Source of the DNA: Diadema setosum
Lineage: Eukaryota > Echinodermata > Echinoidea > Diadematoida > Diadematidae
Direction: 5' to 3'
NCBI GenBank assembly: GCA_033980235.1
Contig: CM067069.1
Location: 14,147,828 to 14,211,827, forward strand
DNA: 64,000 nt
In this document: positions 25,801 to 40,100 of the stretch, one piece after another
How positions within the stretch are numbered: the first letter of the stretch is position 1
How the letters are laid out: every line of letters starts with the position of its first letter
The notes under the pieces: generated by a model
The model's database searches: none
Seen by the model: only the letters and a program-made list of their open reading frames with translations
What the model was told of the DNA's origin: nothing
Program-made: the position numbers and the translations under genes

Positions 25801-28800
25801 TTTTTTTTCACGGAGCTGGCAAAATGCTTAGCTCTGAATAGATGATTCAGTCATCGCATACTCATTGTGGTACATTGTATGTTTCCGCTGTGTGCCTACT
25901 TGCCTTGTATGACTTTGTTTGTGTGTGTGTGTGTGTGTGTGTGTCTTTGATTGCACAAAGTGGGGTCAAAACTTGTTTTGAATACAGTAGGTAGACAAGA
26001 TGGACTAAACTAATGCATAATTCACAAAGGTGACTGGGGATTGTCACATTCTGGGATCATAGCATAGAAATCTGCCATTTTGTTGAACCATTTTTTTTTT
26101 AAGTGCCGTACCCTGGGTTACCAAAAAATGGGTGGCAGTAATTTTTAGGGCTTTATGGAAGAAAATTTTGTTTCACCAATGAGCTCAGCATGGCAGCAGC
26201 ATCATAACATGAGTACTCATCACACACTACAAGTGATCTCAGTGTCACACATTGCTTCCGCAGACAGTAGCACCGCACTATGCATTACCAGTTAAAGGAA
26301 GACCTAAAATAAGTAATCATGGGATAAGCTTATGGATTGAAATGATCTCATTCTGAGTTATTGTTCAAAATTGTACTGGCATGTTTCGATGAAAAGATAA
26401 AGAAAATATCATTATTATAATTTGGATCATAACATAAGTCATAACAGGTCTGAATTTGAATTGGGATCATATCAACTGCTAAAATTTGTATGAATATGTT
26501 AAGACAAAGATTTAGTGACAAAGAAAACTTCAATTCAAGTTCCCCATGATAGTAAACACAGCTTCTGACACACAACATGTTAGAGTGACATAATATCAAG
26601 AGCAGGATTTTTTTTTTTTTTTTTTTCACAAGAGAGAAATGTCTTTCATGCAGAAAAACTTGAATGTGTGTTTGCTTATGGCAATGTACCATTAGGGATG
26701 CTGTATTGGTAGATTCATGCTAACCCCCCCCCCCCCCCCACACACACACACACACACATGCACTCTTTGGAATACTTGATATGAAATATCATTATTTAGT
26801 TTTTAATTCTCTTCACTTTTGTTCATTAATATGCTGCAGTTCAAAAGCTTGCCAACTCGAGCACAGAAGAAGTTGCACCATCCCCACGACAACAAGCAAA
26901 CCAACCTGAACTTTGGTCGGGATCAATCTTCATTCCAGCCCCATCACGATGGCCTGAGTGTAATTGACATTTACATGAAGAGGTACCAAGAGGGCCAAAG
27001 AGGTGAGATAGCCCCCTGCCCCTGCTCCCCTTCCGTACCCCTTCCCCTCCTTTCCTAATGGATGGTGTGGTATTAGGGCTTTGGCCCGTCGTGTAGATAT
27101 TGCACTTGCTGTTTGTTTGACCTTTGCCCTCCGTCTATTGCTGGTTAAATACATGAAAGCATCATTATTTACAATGTTTACAACTAGTAGGGATATGGGC
27201 ACCACATTTTTGGTTGTTCATCAATCAAGCTATTTATCTATAATTCAAATTAAATAAAGCATTTATATGAGAGGGAGTTTAATCAATATCGGAACAGATG
27301 ATGACTTTGCCAGAGCAATGCATAAATCTTGAGTGTTCCAAGGTGATATGACTCATATCATATTAATCCTACAGAAGTATTGCCATTAACTTTTGTCCTT
27401 TAACATGCTTATAACTTGAGGGCACCTCCAGTGAATTTCTTTCCACGATATATCATACAGTACGTAAGATGCCTTATTAGCTAATGCCCCTAGATTTCTT
27501 ATTATGCTCTGTCCCGTTTTCCATTTTTCTTTCCATGTCATAAAAAACCAACAGACATTCGAGTAGCAAGAAGTCCAATTCCAGTCTCGGCATCAGCTGA
27601 TAATATCCGAGAGATTGCCAGCACGGCGAGCCCTGCCAGCCATTCCAAGGTGAGTGACCGTCACATTGTCCATCTACGCATCCCTTTGCATTTATCAGGG
27701 ATGCGAGAGTTCAGAATTTAATCTGATTTCAGATTTTTTTTTTTTTTACTCTGCCCCAGCCACACTTGATCAGACATTTTGGCAAATCAAGTGCATTGAA
27801 ATTTTCACAGTTTTATGATTTACTTCAATTTTTTTTTTTCTTTTTCATAAGTATTAGATTTTTAGGTATGAGAAGATATGTAAGGATTTTTTCTTTGTCA
27901 AATGTGCTTTATCAAAGTAGAGTAAACTATGCATTGATATACTGTATATTGTATGTGTAGTGTGGTAGAGTTTTATTGACAAATCAAACTTATGATGCCA
28001 TCCTAGGTATGCAAGAACTTTTTTTTTGTTTTTTTGTTTTTGTTTTTGAGAGATTACCCCATGCAGAATGTCATGTAATGTATAGTGCATCATCAGTATC
28101 ACACATTTGTTTGAATGAACCGAGATATATGTGACATTAACATCAAATATTATGTTTGATTGAACAGACAAACAGTGCAAGCAGGCCCCCAACTGGCAGG
28201 TCGCTGTCATTCCCCTCAGCAGGGACTTCAACATCATCCCCATCCGATACCTTGAACAGGTTAGCAAGTTTTCCCTCTGAAGTAAAGTCGGTCACTGGAT
28301 GTTGTCAGCGTGTGTGCATTTAAGTGTTATTTCCTTTTTCAGTTCATGTGAGTTCTTGGCATATTAAGACAAGTGTAAATGTTTGGTCCAAATTGTCTTA
28401 AAGGGGATGGCTAGTAACTGATCAGTGGGAATCAGTGGAAATGCTGGAGGATGATTGTTCCAATCCTTGTGGGATTCATTTAAGAGTACATTATATATCT
28501 ATTGTTGTGTGAAAATTATTTGCTTCAAAATGGTCTCATATTCAAGTAATGTGCAGTTTAATGTTTCCAGGTTAGCATGCCTGGTCAGTGACGGGGCATT
28601 AATCTGCACATTACTTGAATATTAGACTGTTCTGAAGCAAATAATTTTCACACAACAGCATAATGTACTCTTATATGAATCCCACAAGGATTGGAACAAT
28701 CATCCCTCAGCATTCCCACTGATTCCCATTGATCGGTTACTAGCCATCCCCTTTAAGTGTCGTTTGTTTCCTTAGACCAATCAGAATGTTACATCCAGCA

Positions 28801-31800
28801 TCCACATTTTCACATATCCCTTGTCGGTGCAATCAACATTTGTGATGCATTGCATGTTAGTTTTTTCAAAGATGACCTAGTTCAACCACATGATGTATCA
28901 GCAAGTATGTTGAAATTGGTTCATCCTGCCAACAAACAACTTGTGTGTTTAAAGGACAAGTCCACCTTCATAGACATGTGGATTGAGTGAATGCAGGAAT
29001 ATTAGCAGAACACATCAGTGAGAGTTTGAGGAAAATTGGGCAAACCGTTCAAATATGAAGGTGAACTTGTCCTTTAACCTTTTCTAGACGTGGCATACCA
29101 GCTGCACAGCTAATGTAGATAGATATCACAGACTGTTCATGTCATCATCAAAGGCTGAACTAACCCATTTTTTTAACACACACACACACACACACACACA
29201 CAAAACAAGTATTGAAAGAAGGCTTTAAGTACTAAACTTCGCAATTTTCTGCCATGATTCCCATCAGCCTGAGTGTGTCTGAGAAGAAAAGATCCCGCAC
29301 CCCAAGCCCTCGGCCCCTCTCGCTGCGAGATGCCGGCACACAAACTCCGCCCAGCTCCAGGAGCTCTCCCTCGTCGATCAAGTCCCGCTCGTCCAGCAGC
29401 AGAGGGAGCCATTCGCCGCCCAGTGACGCCAGGTCCCCCGTCAGCGATCACCACAAGTCTCCTGTGGATGAGATCAGGTCGCTCATCGAAGACTTGAAGG
29501 TGAATAGAATTCTCTTCCCCACTTGAAGGGAGTTTCTGCAGTATTCAGAAGCACTGCAAGGACTAGTAGAAATGTGGTTATCTTTTATCATTACGTTTAG
29601 ATTCTCGCATATGTCAGAACATCTTTTTTATGCAACAGGGCTGTGTTCAGTCACTGTTTGAAAGTCTTAGGGTCTCTAAGAAGCCTGCATATCTCCATAG
29701 AGTGATTTAAGTCTGTCTTTGCCATAACAATGCTCATTTTGCTGATCACAGGTACATTGTGGAAATTTGTTCAAGTAAATTTATCTGATTCTCCCTGCAG
29801 AAATCAACATCTTCAAATTCTGAGTCAGTTCATGGTGAAGGCACCAAGAGCGATGCAGCACCAGGGAACAGGTCGCCGCTCACCAAAACTCCTTCCGAGT
29901 CGCCCACATCACCCCACCCCAGCCTCGGTCTGTCCCCACCGGTGGGTAGGAGCGCCAAGTCCCCAGTCACCAGGGAAGTGCTGAACCACTTCAAGCCCAT
30001 CAGCCATCCTGGAAGTGAGCTCTCAGCACGGTCTCGGGCAGCAGATCAGAACAGCAGTACTGTGAGTAAAAGTGTATCAGCTTTTACAGGAATGCCATGA
30101 TTAATGCATTTGTATGTTTGTGTGTGTGTGTGCGTGTGTGTCAACACAAAGTATGAACACCTGTGACAAGAATAGTTGACAGAATATTATGTCCTGCATT
30201 TTTGTGATAAATTACCCCTCACCCTTTCTGTCATTTGACATATTTGAGTAGACAGTGAATTCAAGTGGAGTTCATTTTTAGGAGTTTTACAAGATAGTAT
30301 GTGTCTGTAGCATCGGTAACATCAGTATGTTCAAGATCTGCCACCACAAAGATGATAATTTTAGTCGTTAGTTTGAATATTTGAATATTTGTAACTGTAG
30401 TTTGTTGCAAAGGAGACTCAGACTCATGTAGTAAGTAAATGATTCTAGTGTACTCCTGGTGTGACATAACCAGTATAAACGTGCTTGTAGCAGATAAGTG
30501 ATCTTCATGACTTTGCCTTTTTTGTCTCTCTCCTGCAGTCGTCTATTCTGTCGTCGGTCATGTCTCAACCTGGTCCCAAGTTCTTCTCTCCCAGCGCCCT
30601 TCAGCTGAAGATGGCTGCCGAACTGAACCTCCTGGAGACCCTAGAGGAGTCCGTGCGGCAGCTGTCTGAGGTGGAGCGCTCCCGGGCTGTGGCCCTGGCC
30701 CAGCAGGAGAGCTCCTCGCTGGCCAAGATCCTGCAGGCACGGCAGCGAGACCACGAGAAGGAGCTGCAGCTGCTGTCCCTGAAGGCCAGGCAGGAGGTGG
30801 AGGCGGCCAACCGGCAGCTTGAGGAGGTCCGTGAGCGGGCGGCTGTCACGGCCCTGGAGGCCGAGCAGGTCCTGGTCCAGGCCAAGAGGGATGCGGCAGC
30901 TGAGACGAGGGACTCGGCCCAGAAGCTCTTGCAGACCCAGGCAGACGCAGCCAGAGTGACTGCAGAAGCAGCGAAGCAACTTGCTGAGGTGAGTCTCATG
31001 AGCAGCATCAATATGAGGCTATCTACATGCTGTCCTATTAACTCTCACATCTGTCCATTTTGCTGCATATATTTTTCCTCTGCCATCGCTTTACCCATGT
31101 GGAGTAATAACTTATACACAGTCTACTGCATGCCAGATCAAGAGATGAGACTTTTTTCTTTTTTGTCTCACACACAGGCACATAAGGTCTCGGTGAGTGC
31201 CCCTCCCCCACCCCAAGTTGACGTAGGCCAAGTGGCTGCAGACACCGCCAAGGCAGCAGCTTCAGCGGCTGTGGGTGCCGCTCTGGAGCAGCAGCGACTC
31301 CACCAGAGGGACCTACTGAAGGAGATGCAGGCCTCACTGCATCCACCACCTCCTGTCACAAGGTAGGCCCAAGACCATGAGCCTGTCACACATTGTCACT
31401 GTGTCACCTATGTCAAAGTTCACAGCACTAAGAGAACACAAACTTCAAAGTTTCCTTCCTCTTGTAGTCACATTTATGTGTTAAAACACTTCAAGTTCTT
31501 ACTAGTACTTTGTCTTCAGAAGGATGTTGATAAATCTACTCCTATTTTTGTAGTCAATCATTTTAGGCTTATTTGTGTCTTACTCTGAATGTATTGGAAT
31601 TTTTGTAGTACTGTTGAATGCTCTGGATGCATTTCATGTATGGGCCCCAATGTTTAGAAGAGGACAAGTTGTGGATGTGTTCCCAATTGTGAATGTTGTG
31701 TTGTAAAGACTTATTGCATGCAACATAGCTTAATTATCTGGCTACCATGTGATATACACGTATATACCATAAATTATATTTTCCGTGAGAAGTGTGTTGC

Positions 31801-34800
31801 TGGTCTAGAATGGTAATGATACAGACAGACTCACAGGAGTGTCTATGATGTCCTTGACTAAGTAAACAAATTTACTTCCACGCATCTGCCTCTTTTTCTA
31901 TCACTTTAAGTTTGTGACATTTGTTGTAGGGCTTCACGTGGGCCCGTTGATAGGATAGGTGGTGTTATATTAGTATCTCAATGAATCCATTGATTCTTTC
32001 CATCATGCAGAAGTATAGCTACAGGTGACTCCAGAGTGAGCTCAGCAACACCAAGCAGGAGCATGGAATCCAGGACTCCTTCTGCCAGCTACACTGAGGA
32101 TTTCACCAACACGGCCTCGGCTTCATCTCGTACACCGCCCTCTGCGTCCCAATCAGCGGCCGACACCATCTCCTCCCAGAGAATACCCACGGCCAGTGAC
32201 AGTTCCTATTCCAAGCACTCCGATGCTTCCAACAAGAGTGTGAAGACTGTGAGCAGCGTTCCCTTCGAGCTGGATGACGAGTCTGGGAGGCAGAACCAGA
32301 GTGACTCCATCGCGACTGCCAGCGATCTCGCTGCAGACGAGGACATCAGTCGGGGGAGTGCCAGCTCCTCAGTCCGAACCGAGTCAGATGCACGGGGAGC
32401 AAGTTCGGCCTCAAAGAGTAGCATCCCTGATGAGGTCAACGAAACCAAATCAAATCTGGACCAGTATTCAGGCAGTTTTGATGAATCGGGTTCTGAGGCA
32501 TCAATCCCCAGTGTCATTTCTCCATCGCCCCCCAAGACGGAAGCCAAGAAAGATGCGAGGAGCACTCCAAGGCGCTTCGCAGTCAGGGATGCTGGGGCCG
32601 CAAGAGACGTCAACGAGTCCACCGATTCAGTCCAAACGGAGAAGGAGGTTTCATTCAGCGTGACAGCCATCGAGGTGATCCAGAAGCAGCTGAAAGAAGA
32701 GGAGGCGAGGTCGCAGCAACAGGTCACTCTGCTTAGGCTGAGAGAAAAGGTGAGTCTGAATATCATTTCTCTACCCATGATATTTTCTGGCTTAACAGGT
32801 AGACACCATCAGCTCCAGGATAGAGCACATTATTCTTATAGAATAAGTCACTCTCTTTTTCCTGTCTGTAGAGATCTCACAAGTTGATGTTTCTGATTTG
32901 CCTGTAGGTGTTGGTGGATAAGACCAATGCAGAGCTTGAGTGGCTGGAGCACCAGAAGAAAAGACACAAGGAGAAGGATGACCAGGAGGGTGTGGCCAGC
33001 CTCAGGAAAAGACAGAAGGTCCTGCTGGCTAAGCTACAGGCAGAGCAGGTACTATCATAAATTCTTTTTTTATTTGCTTGCATGTTGTCACCACAATGCC
33101 AAATGATAGTGTTTTTGTTGTGTTTTTTTTGTGTGATTTTTTTTTGGAATGCATATTAAAACAATTTCTTTTAAAATTTCTGTGATGTTGACCTTCACAT
33201 TATAAGTTTTGTTGACACAAGCCACACGAGAAAAGTCTTGGTAATTATTATACACAGGGAGTGATCTTGTTCTATTTTGTGGTCTGTCCTGAAGACGGAG
33301 ATCAGGCGGCTGCTGACTGTCCAGAAGCAGTCGAGCATTGAGAGACAGCGGCTCCTGTACCAGCAGCAGGAGATCATGAGGATACGCAAGGCCGCCACCC
33401 GCTACAAGGACCAGCTGAAGGACCTACCGCCGGCCACGCCCAACGCCTCCTCCATTCAGGCCAGCAGCGAGGATGAGTCGGTGGACGGGGGAGGGATGCT
33501 GGGCTTGTCCGACTCCAACGCGGACCAGTCGTCCCTCCTGCCCAGCGGCTCGCCTCCCGTGGGTCCCCAGAAGGCTTCTCCTCCAGAGCAAGCTGCTGTG
33601 GAGAAGCAGGCGAAAGTCATGCAGAAGCTGAAGATGTTGCAGCAACCTCTCAGCATGAAGTGAGTGGTCATTCTGTGTTTGATTGCATCTCTTTGCACCC
33701 AGCCAGTATAAAACAAAACAAACATGAAAACAAACACACAAACAAACAAATACCTGGAGTGCATCAATATAACTCTTGTCTTTGCCAATATCTTAAGATT
33801 TCAGAAGAGATGAATTTTGCCATTGTTATTTTAGGGAAGGTCAGTGAAATGTTCCCTGTTGTACATTTGTAGTTTATTTACAGTGTGTCCTTCAAACAAC
33901 TTTGCCTTGAGTATTTTCAGCTATGACTACCTCTACTATATGTATTAAATGACACTGTGAAATTCTGTACATAGAATGTTTAGTACAGTTTCATTATAGT
34001 ATTTGAGTTCTGAAGTGTTTATACCTGAACATTAACATGTGACAATTATCATTCACCATGGATATATATGTTCAATGCTGAATTTATCTGAAGTAACAGC
34101 ATACTGTGTCTTTCACTTTGTTTCACTGTGCTGTGAGAAGTTGACTTTGGTATGAAGCACTCTGTGTTAATTTGTGATGCATGATTGATTATATGGGTGA
34201 TACATTTTTCTTCATAATAGATATCTCATAATGCTCATAATAATAGTAATATTAGCAATGTCAGTCATATTCAGATGTGTTTTTCCTCTGTTCTTTCAAA
34301 ACAGACTGCTCATGAAGCGTGAGATGAAACTGAAGAAGCGCAGAAAGAATGCCGAGGAGCTGTTGGCATGGAAACAGCGGCTGGATGAGGAAGAGAAGCA
34401 CGTGGCCAGCATGGAGCACGAGGTCCTCCACCTGTGGGATGCTACCAAGCAGCGTAAGAGCAAGCTGGCCGACAGACACAGCAAGGAGAGGGCCAAGCCG
34501 GAGACTAATGTCAGAGATGGAGACAGCTACTCGTCCGCCTTCTCATCATTGCCAACACGCAGAGATGCTAAGGTAGGACCCCAATGTCAGGAGCGCATTT
34601 GTAGTCGTTTGCTCGTTTTCATTTTCCATCTTAACAAGTTGGCTGGATAGCCCATACTCAGCTGCTCTAGCTGGTCTTCCATGGGGTCCACTTGTATATT
34701 GTGTTTGGGGCAGACTACTTCACCGAGTTATGTACCCTGCTCTTTGCAATGAATGAATGAAGCAGGATCTTTTACAAGCGGGGGTTGTGACTCTCACACA

Positions 34801-37089
34801 GGGAACCTCCATTTCATGTCCTGTTCAAGGGACCCTTATGTTTTTGTTCTGACAGGCAAAGTTGGCTGAAGAATGTTTTTAATGCTTCACTGAGCTTTCA
34901 CACCAAACAGCAATTTTAATGTTGCTGTGGAAGCTTAAGATGCTTGCTTAATGCTGTGTGTGTGTGTGTGGGGGGGGGGGGGGGGAGGAACCTCCTGTTC
35001 TCAAAACTAAAAGATAAAAGATATCATCAGTAAATTTTGATATCATTTACCAACTCCACTTGCATCTATAAGAAGTCTAGCCAAAACTGTAGAGAATTTT
35101 TTCATTAATTATCACCCCATAATTCTTCACCCCTCAGAGTGATGACGACATCTCAGAAGATTTCTCCTACAAGTCCGACTCCTTCAAGAGCACCGTCAAG
35201 TCGGAAGTGTCCCTCCCCAAGTCCAAATCCGAGTCCCACAGGAGCGCCCCCAAGTCTGCCTCGTCCGAGAGGAAGGTGGCAAGCAACAGTGACGCCTCCA
35301 TCGCAGAAGACTTGCCCAACAGCAGCATCAACGAGGACATCTCGGCGGAGAAACCGCAGTCCAGCAAGAGGTGAGTTGGCCCCTCAAATTGACTGCTTTC
35401 ATCTTATGACAGTGGTGCCCTATTTAGAATACTGTGCTTGTGTTATGCATGGAAACATCTTGAATGTTACGTATTTTTTAGAGATAAGTGAGAAGCAACA
35501 CTCTTGTTTTTACATGTCTTTTAGAGAAACGAGTAAGCATTACCACCCTAGCAGTATTAGAACGTATGACTGAATACCCCCATTTGCAAGGAAATTCCCT
35601 TCTAATATGATCTTGCTTTGTAATCCGATGACCCCGAAAACCACACTTTTTCTCATTTGTTCTACTTCTCTCACCTTCCCATCAACTTGTTGCATTCTTG
35701 TTTGGAATTTCATGAGCAGTTTCTTTGTCTATTGGGTACATTTTCTGTGCAGGAAATTTTGCGGATATTAAGGCACAATAAATACAAACACGTAAAGTGA
35801 CTATCCCCCTTCCAACTTTTTTTTGTATGTGTGTGAAATGTTGTTTCTTGTTAATCGTTCAGGACACAGATCAATGAATAGTGGAGGGTCTAGAAAGTCA
35901 ACAGCAAAGAAGAGTGAACTCGGAATTATGTACATGCTGGATGAAATAATTCTCTAATACCATAGTTTCCATGCAAAGCGTCCAACGTTTGCAAGGTGTG
36001 ACGGATTCCAGTCAGCCTTGACTGCTGACCACTTTGCTTACATTCAGATAAAACCTGACCGAGGAGCATTTCCTGTGGATAAGATATTAATGCAGCTCAT
36101 AATGCATATAAGTAGCAAAGTACTGCCTACCCCACATTGCCTCAAAACACATGCCAATCACTCATAATTACACATACTAGCACAGCCACACCAGCTGCGC
36201 AGTCTAACACAACATAGCTACACCGATTTTGATTGCAAGCCACGGAATTTAGAAACCAGTTACTGCAACATACTCATCGGGAAAAATTCAGAATGCTGCG
36301 TGCTCTTGATACCAGACACTGGTTCTCAAGGATAGTGTAACCACACCAAAATCCATGCCACTTCACTCTCTTGTGCTGTTCCAACCCTCAGTGCCACTGA
36401 GAGTCCTCACCAAGGGGGAGACCTGTCCAGCGACGACACCATCAAGGAAGCCTCCGCCTTGCAGGACTATGGCAGCGACTCCTTCGAGTCGGCAGACCAC
36501 ACCCTCACCCCGTCCAAGGCGGAGTCCTCGCTGAGGGGCGCAAAGGTGCTGTCGTCGTCCCCGCCCCTTCCGGCTGCAGCCCTCAGCTCGTCCACTCCAA
36601 AGTCACTGGGCAGCAGTGGCAGCATTCCATCCAGGAAGAGTCCATTCAACCCGGCCCAGCGGAGCAGGCATCCCTCTGACAGTGGCTCAGAGTCTGAGAA
36701 GTCATTCTCACAGACTATGTCAGGTAAGGTCCCAGTTTTGTTGCTACCGGCGTCAGTCCCCACCTGCTAGAGTCAGAATGTTTTTATTGTCTGCTGTCAT
36801 TTCCCTCAGTCAGTTTTGTCATTGCAGAAACTGTAGTCAGCAGCTTGTTATGCAGTTTCTATTAAACCAGAAATTGAGTACATTTGATACATATCAATTA
36901 CGTTTCTCAGCAGCATGTATACATGTTACTATATTATTTGACCTATAAACCGTGCTTAAATAGAATGACACACTTGCAATAGATTGCTGAATGGTAGAAG
37001 GAGTCATCACTCCCTGAATCAGTTTGATGAAAAGTATAAGAGGGAAGTGTCTGGGAAAGAGTAAGTCCAGTCTTAACCCTATTCTAACT

Positions 37090-37124
<35 letters not shown>

Positions 37125-40100
37125 GTTTCGCACCACGATTTCGCAACGCGCAAAGATTTTGCCGCGTCGTTTCATGACTTTTTTCATTGAAGTCTCCCAC
37201 ATATTTTGAGACCAAATTGTGACGTCCGGGTGCACCGTTTTGAAGTTATGTAATGTTTTGCATATGCATGTCAACCAAAAAACAGCTCAAATTCATGATA
37301 TCGTGTGCAAATCCAATGCAAATTGTGTTTTTTGGTTAAACTGATAAAAATTTGATTATTTCAACTTTTAACCATTAAAATGAAAGGGATCGTATAGTTT
37401 TGGTTGAGACCTAATTTCAGGTTTCTAACACTTTTTGGTGAGATAATGAGAAACCTCTTGTGAAATATGAAAGAGCATGTATTCTATTAGGAATTCAACG
37501 TTTATTTGATGAAAATTGGTTTTGAAATGGCTGAGATATCCGAATAAGAGCAATTCTGATAAAGTGTGGGACCCACACTTTATTAAGATCGCTTTGTTTT
37601 ACTTTGTTTTTGGATGTTTTAGTCATTCCAAACCTGATTTTCGTCAAATAAACTTTGAATTCCTCTTAAAATGGTATGCTCTGTACTATATCATAAGTGT
37701 TTTCTTGGTATCTCGCAAAAATGTAAAAGCCCAATTTCCATCTCCACCAATACTGTACTATCCCTTTAATCAATTCTAGTGTAGATAAGCCTGAAAAAGT
37801 GCCTGCAACAAATTTTGGCAAAAAAACAATAGAAAACAAAAGAAATTGATTTCGATTGTGCTATTTTTTTTTACACGAAAATTGTTTGATGTGTCTTGAG
37901 GAATTCTGACATAAAGATTTAGCAATCCTCCAGTCTTTTTAATGGAGTTATAGATGAAAATATGATTTCATGCACAAATTTGCATAATCAATTTATTAAA
38001 AATAGAAAGGCAATATTTTTCTATTGTATGACCATGTAATCTTGTAGTTGACATCCAGCTCTATCTTCAGGCAAAATTTTGCGGCGATCGGCGGCCGAGA
38101 TCTGAAGGGGGGGTCAAATTGACCCCCCCCCTCAGTAAAAACTTTGTCTCAAAGAGCCCAGTTAGAATAGGGTTAAATCATTTGGCTAATGCATTATTAA
38201 GGTTGGTCAAAATGACATTGTCTCAATGACTGCCATATTTCTGTGATCCTCTGCTCCTCAGAAACTGCCTCTGACCAGAGCGACATTGAGGGACGTGTGA
38301 GGGCACTCAAGGATGCACTGAAGAAGCGTAAGATGGAAGCTGATCGGCTCAGGAAGCAGCAGAAGAGACTCAACCGTGAGAAGCTGAAGGCCCAGGAGGC
38401 CAGCCTCAAGAAGCAACTTGAGGTGAGCCAACCAACCCTTGCATGCATGTATTTGGAGTGTGTCATTCATCATACTGCACCTTCTTCTTTTTGTGTATTG
38501 TCAGCATATTGTTCATTACATAGGATAAAACGTGCGTGCCAATAACATGATAAACCTGTGGCCCTTTTATCAAAAGATATAAATTAATTGTAAATTTCCA
38601 AACAATCGATTATAAATTCCCATACCACACAGGCTACCATAGACTTACAATAGAAAACAACTATATAATCAGTTATAACTCTTCATAAAACAGGGCCCTT
38701 ATCTCTTTCACCCTAGCTGGCACAAACTATAGTGATTCATTGTTAATAAATTTATGAATTACTGTATATGGTATATATTTAGCGAGCCTAATTTTTTTGT
38801 GAATAGTTAAATTCACTATCATGGAGTACAGCAGTGAACAGAGAAATGAATGTGTGCATGTCACATTCATATTGGAATCAGCGTTACTGTCCACTTGATT
38901 TCTTTCTTCTTTTTTTTCTTCCAGATGTTTGATTTGTGTATGTATGTTTGTAAATACTGATACAATATGGGTATTTATATAGCGCATTCTTACAATGAGT
39001 GAACATGTATCACTGCGCTTAAATAATGATTAGCCTTCAACGTAATATGATTACATGGTTTTTTATATGTGGTTGTATGTCCACAGACTTACGACGTCTT
39101 TATTGAGAAGACCAAATCAGAGCTGGATCAAGAATCCAGGAAGCAGAAACTACAGGGTTCGCTTCTACCGACACCGACCGCCAAACCCCAGATCAAACAG
39201 CCAAAGGCAGGCACAGACTCCCTTCGCCATGCGAGAGCGCTGCGGCAGAGGACAGCCTCCGACAGCAGCCAAGATGGCCACTCCGAGGGCAGGAGCGTGG
39301 CATCGGTCAGGGGTCTCAGCGGGTCAGAGAGTGGCCGATCCAGCCGCTCTAGTCTCGAGGGAGGTGTTGGCGAGGAGAGACCAGCCAATCTTCCGGGAAG
39401 CAAGGACATCTCAAACACCTCCTCTCCCAGCACCCAGCATTATGAAGGTGAGAATAATTCTCCAATCAAGTAGGGCGCTTTTTGTGTATATTTGATACTA
39501 GTATGTATTATTTAGTGTTTTCAAAGTGCACATATAAGATTAAAGAAATCTGCTTTTGTGAGACTGACACGCCGATACTTGAAGTTTTTAAAGATATTTG
39601 ATGTTGCAAGATGCCATTTGTGGTGAACTCTCCTACATCAACAACAAACATTCTAATTTAGAATACAAGGTACTGTAAAGACTGTGCTGTAGTTATAAAC
39701 CTTACTCAAATGGTATAGCCTTACTGAAAGTGGTCACTGTGTTGTATCTTGTGAGTGACCATTTGATGGGAGGTTTAAAACTGATTGAACTTTAACAGTG
39801 CTGTGCTGTACTTTCATATGAAAGTGTCCAATTCATTACATTCCTGATTAGTACCAATAAAGGGGTCATCATAAGTATGATTCATTGGTAACTGAGTAAC
39901 ATCTCCTTTTTTTGCTGTCACCCTTTCTTCAGGTGCACTGAGCCCAAAGTCTCCTCACAGTATTTCCAGGGATCGCAGCATCTCGGCTAGCAGTAGCATC
40001 GGGGAAGACATCAGCATCAGGAGTGACTTTTCTGACCGGGAGAGTGTGCATGACTCTGAAAAGTTTGACTCTGAGGACCACCGAAAGATCAAGGAGAGGC

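Noticed and set aside
37090..37122. Long pure G runs as functional G-quadruplexes
   Set aside because: They occur only in transposon frames and their lengths are likely unreliable in sequencing; G-quadruplex formation is possible but not supported beyond composition.
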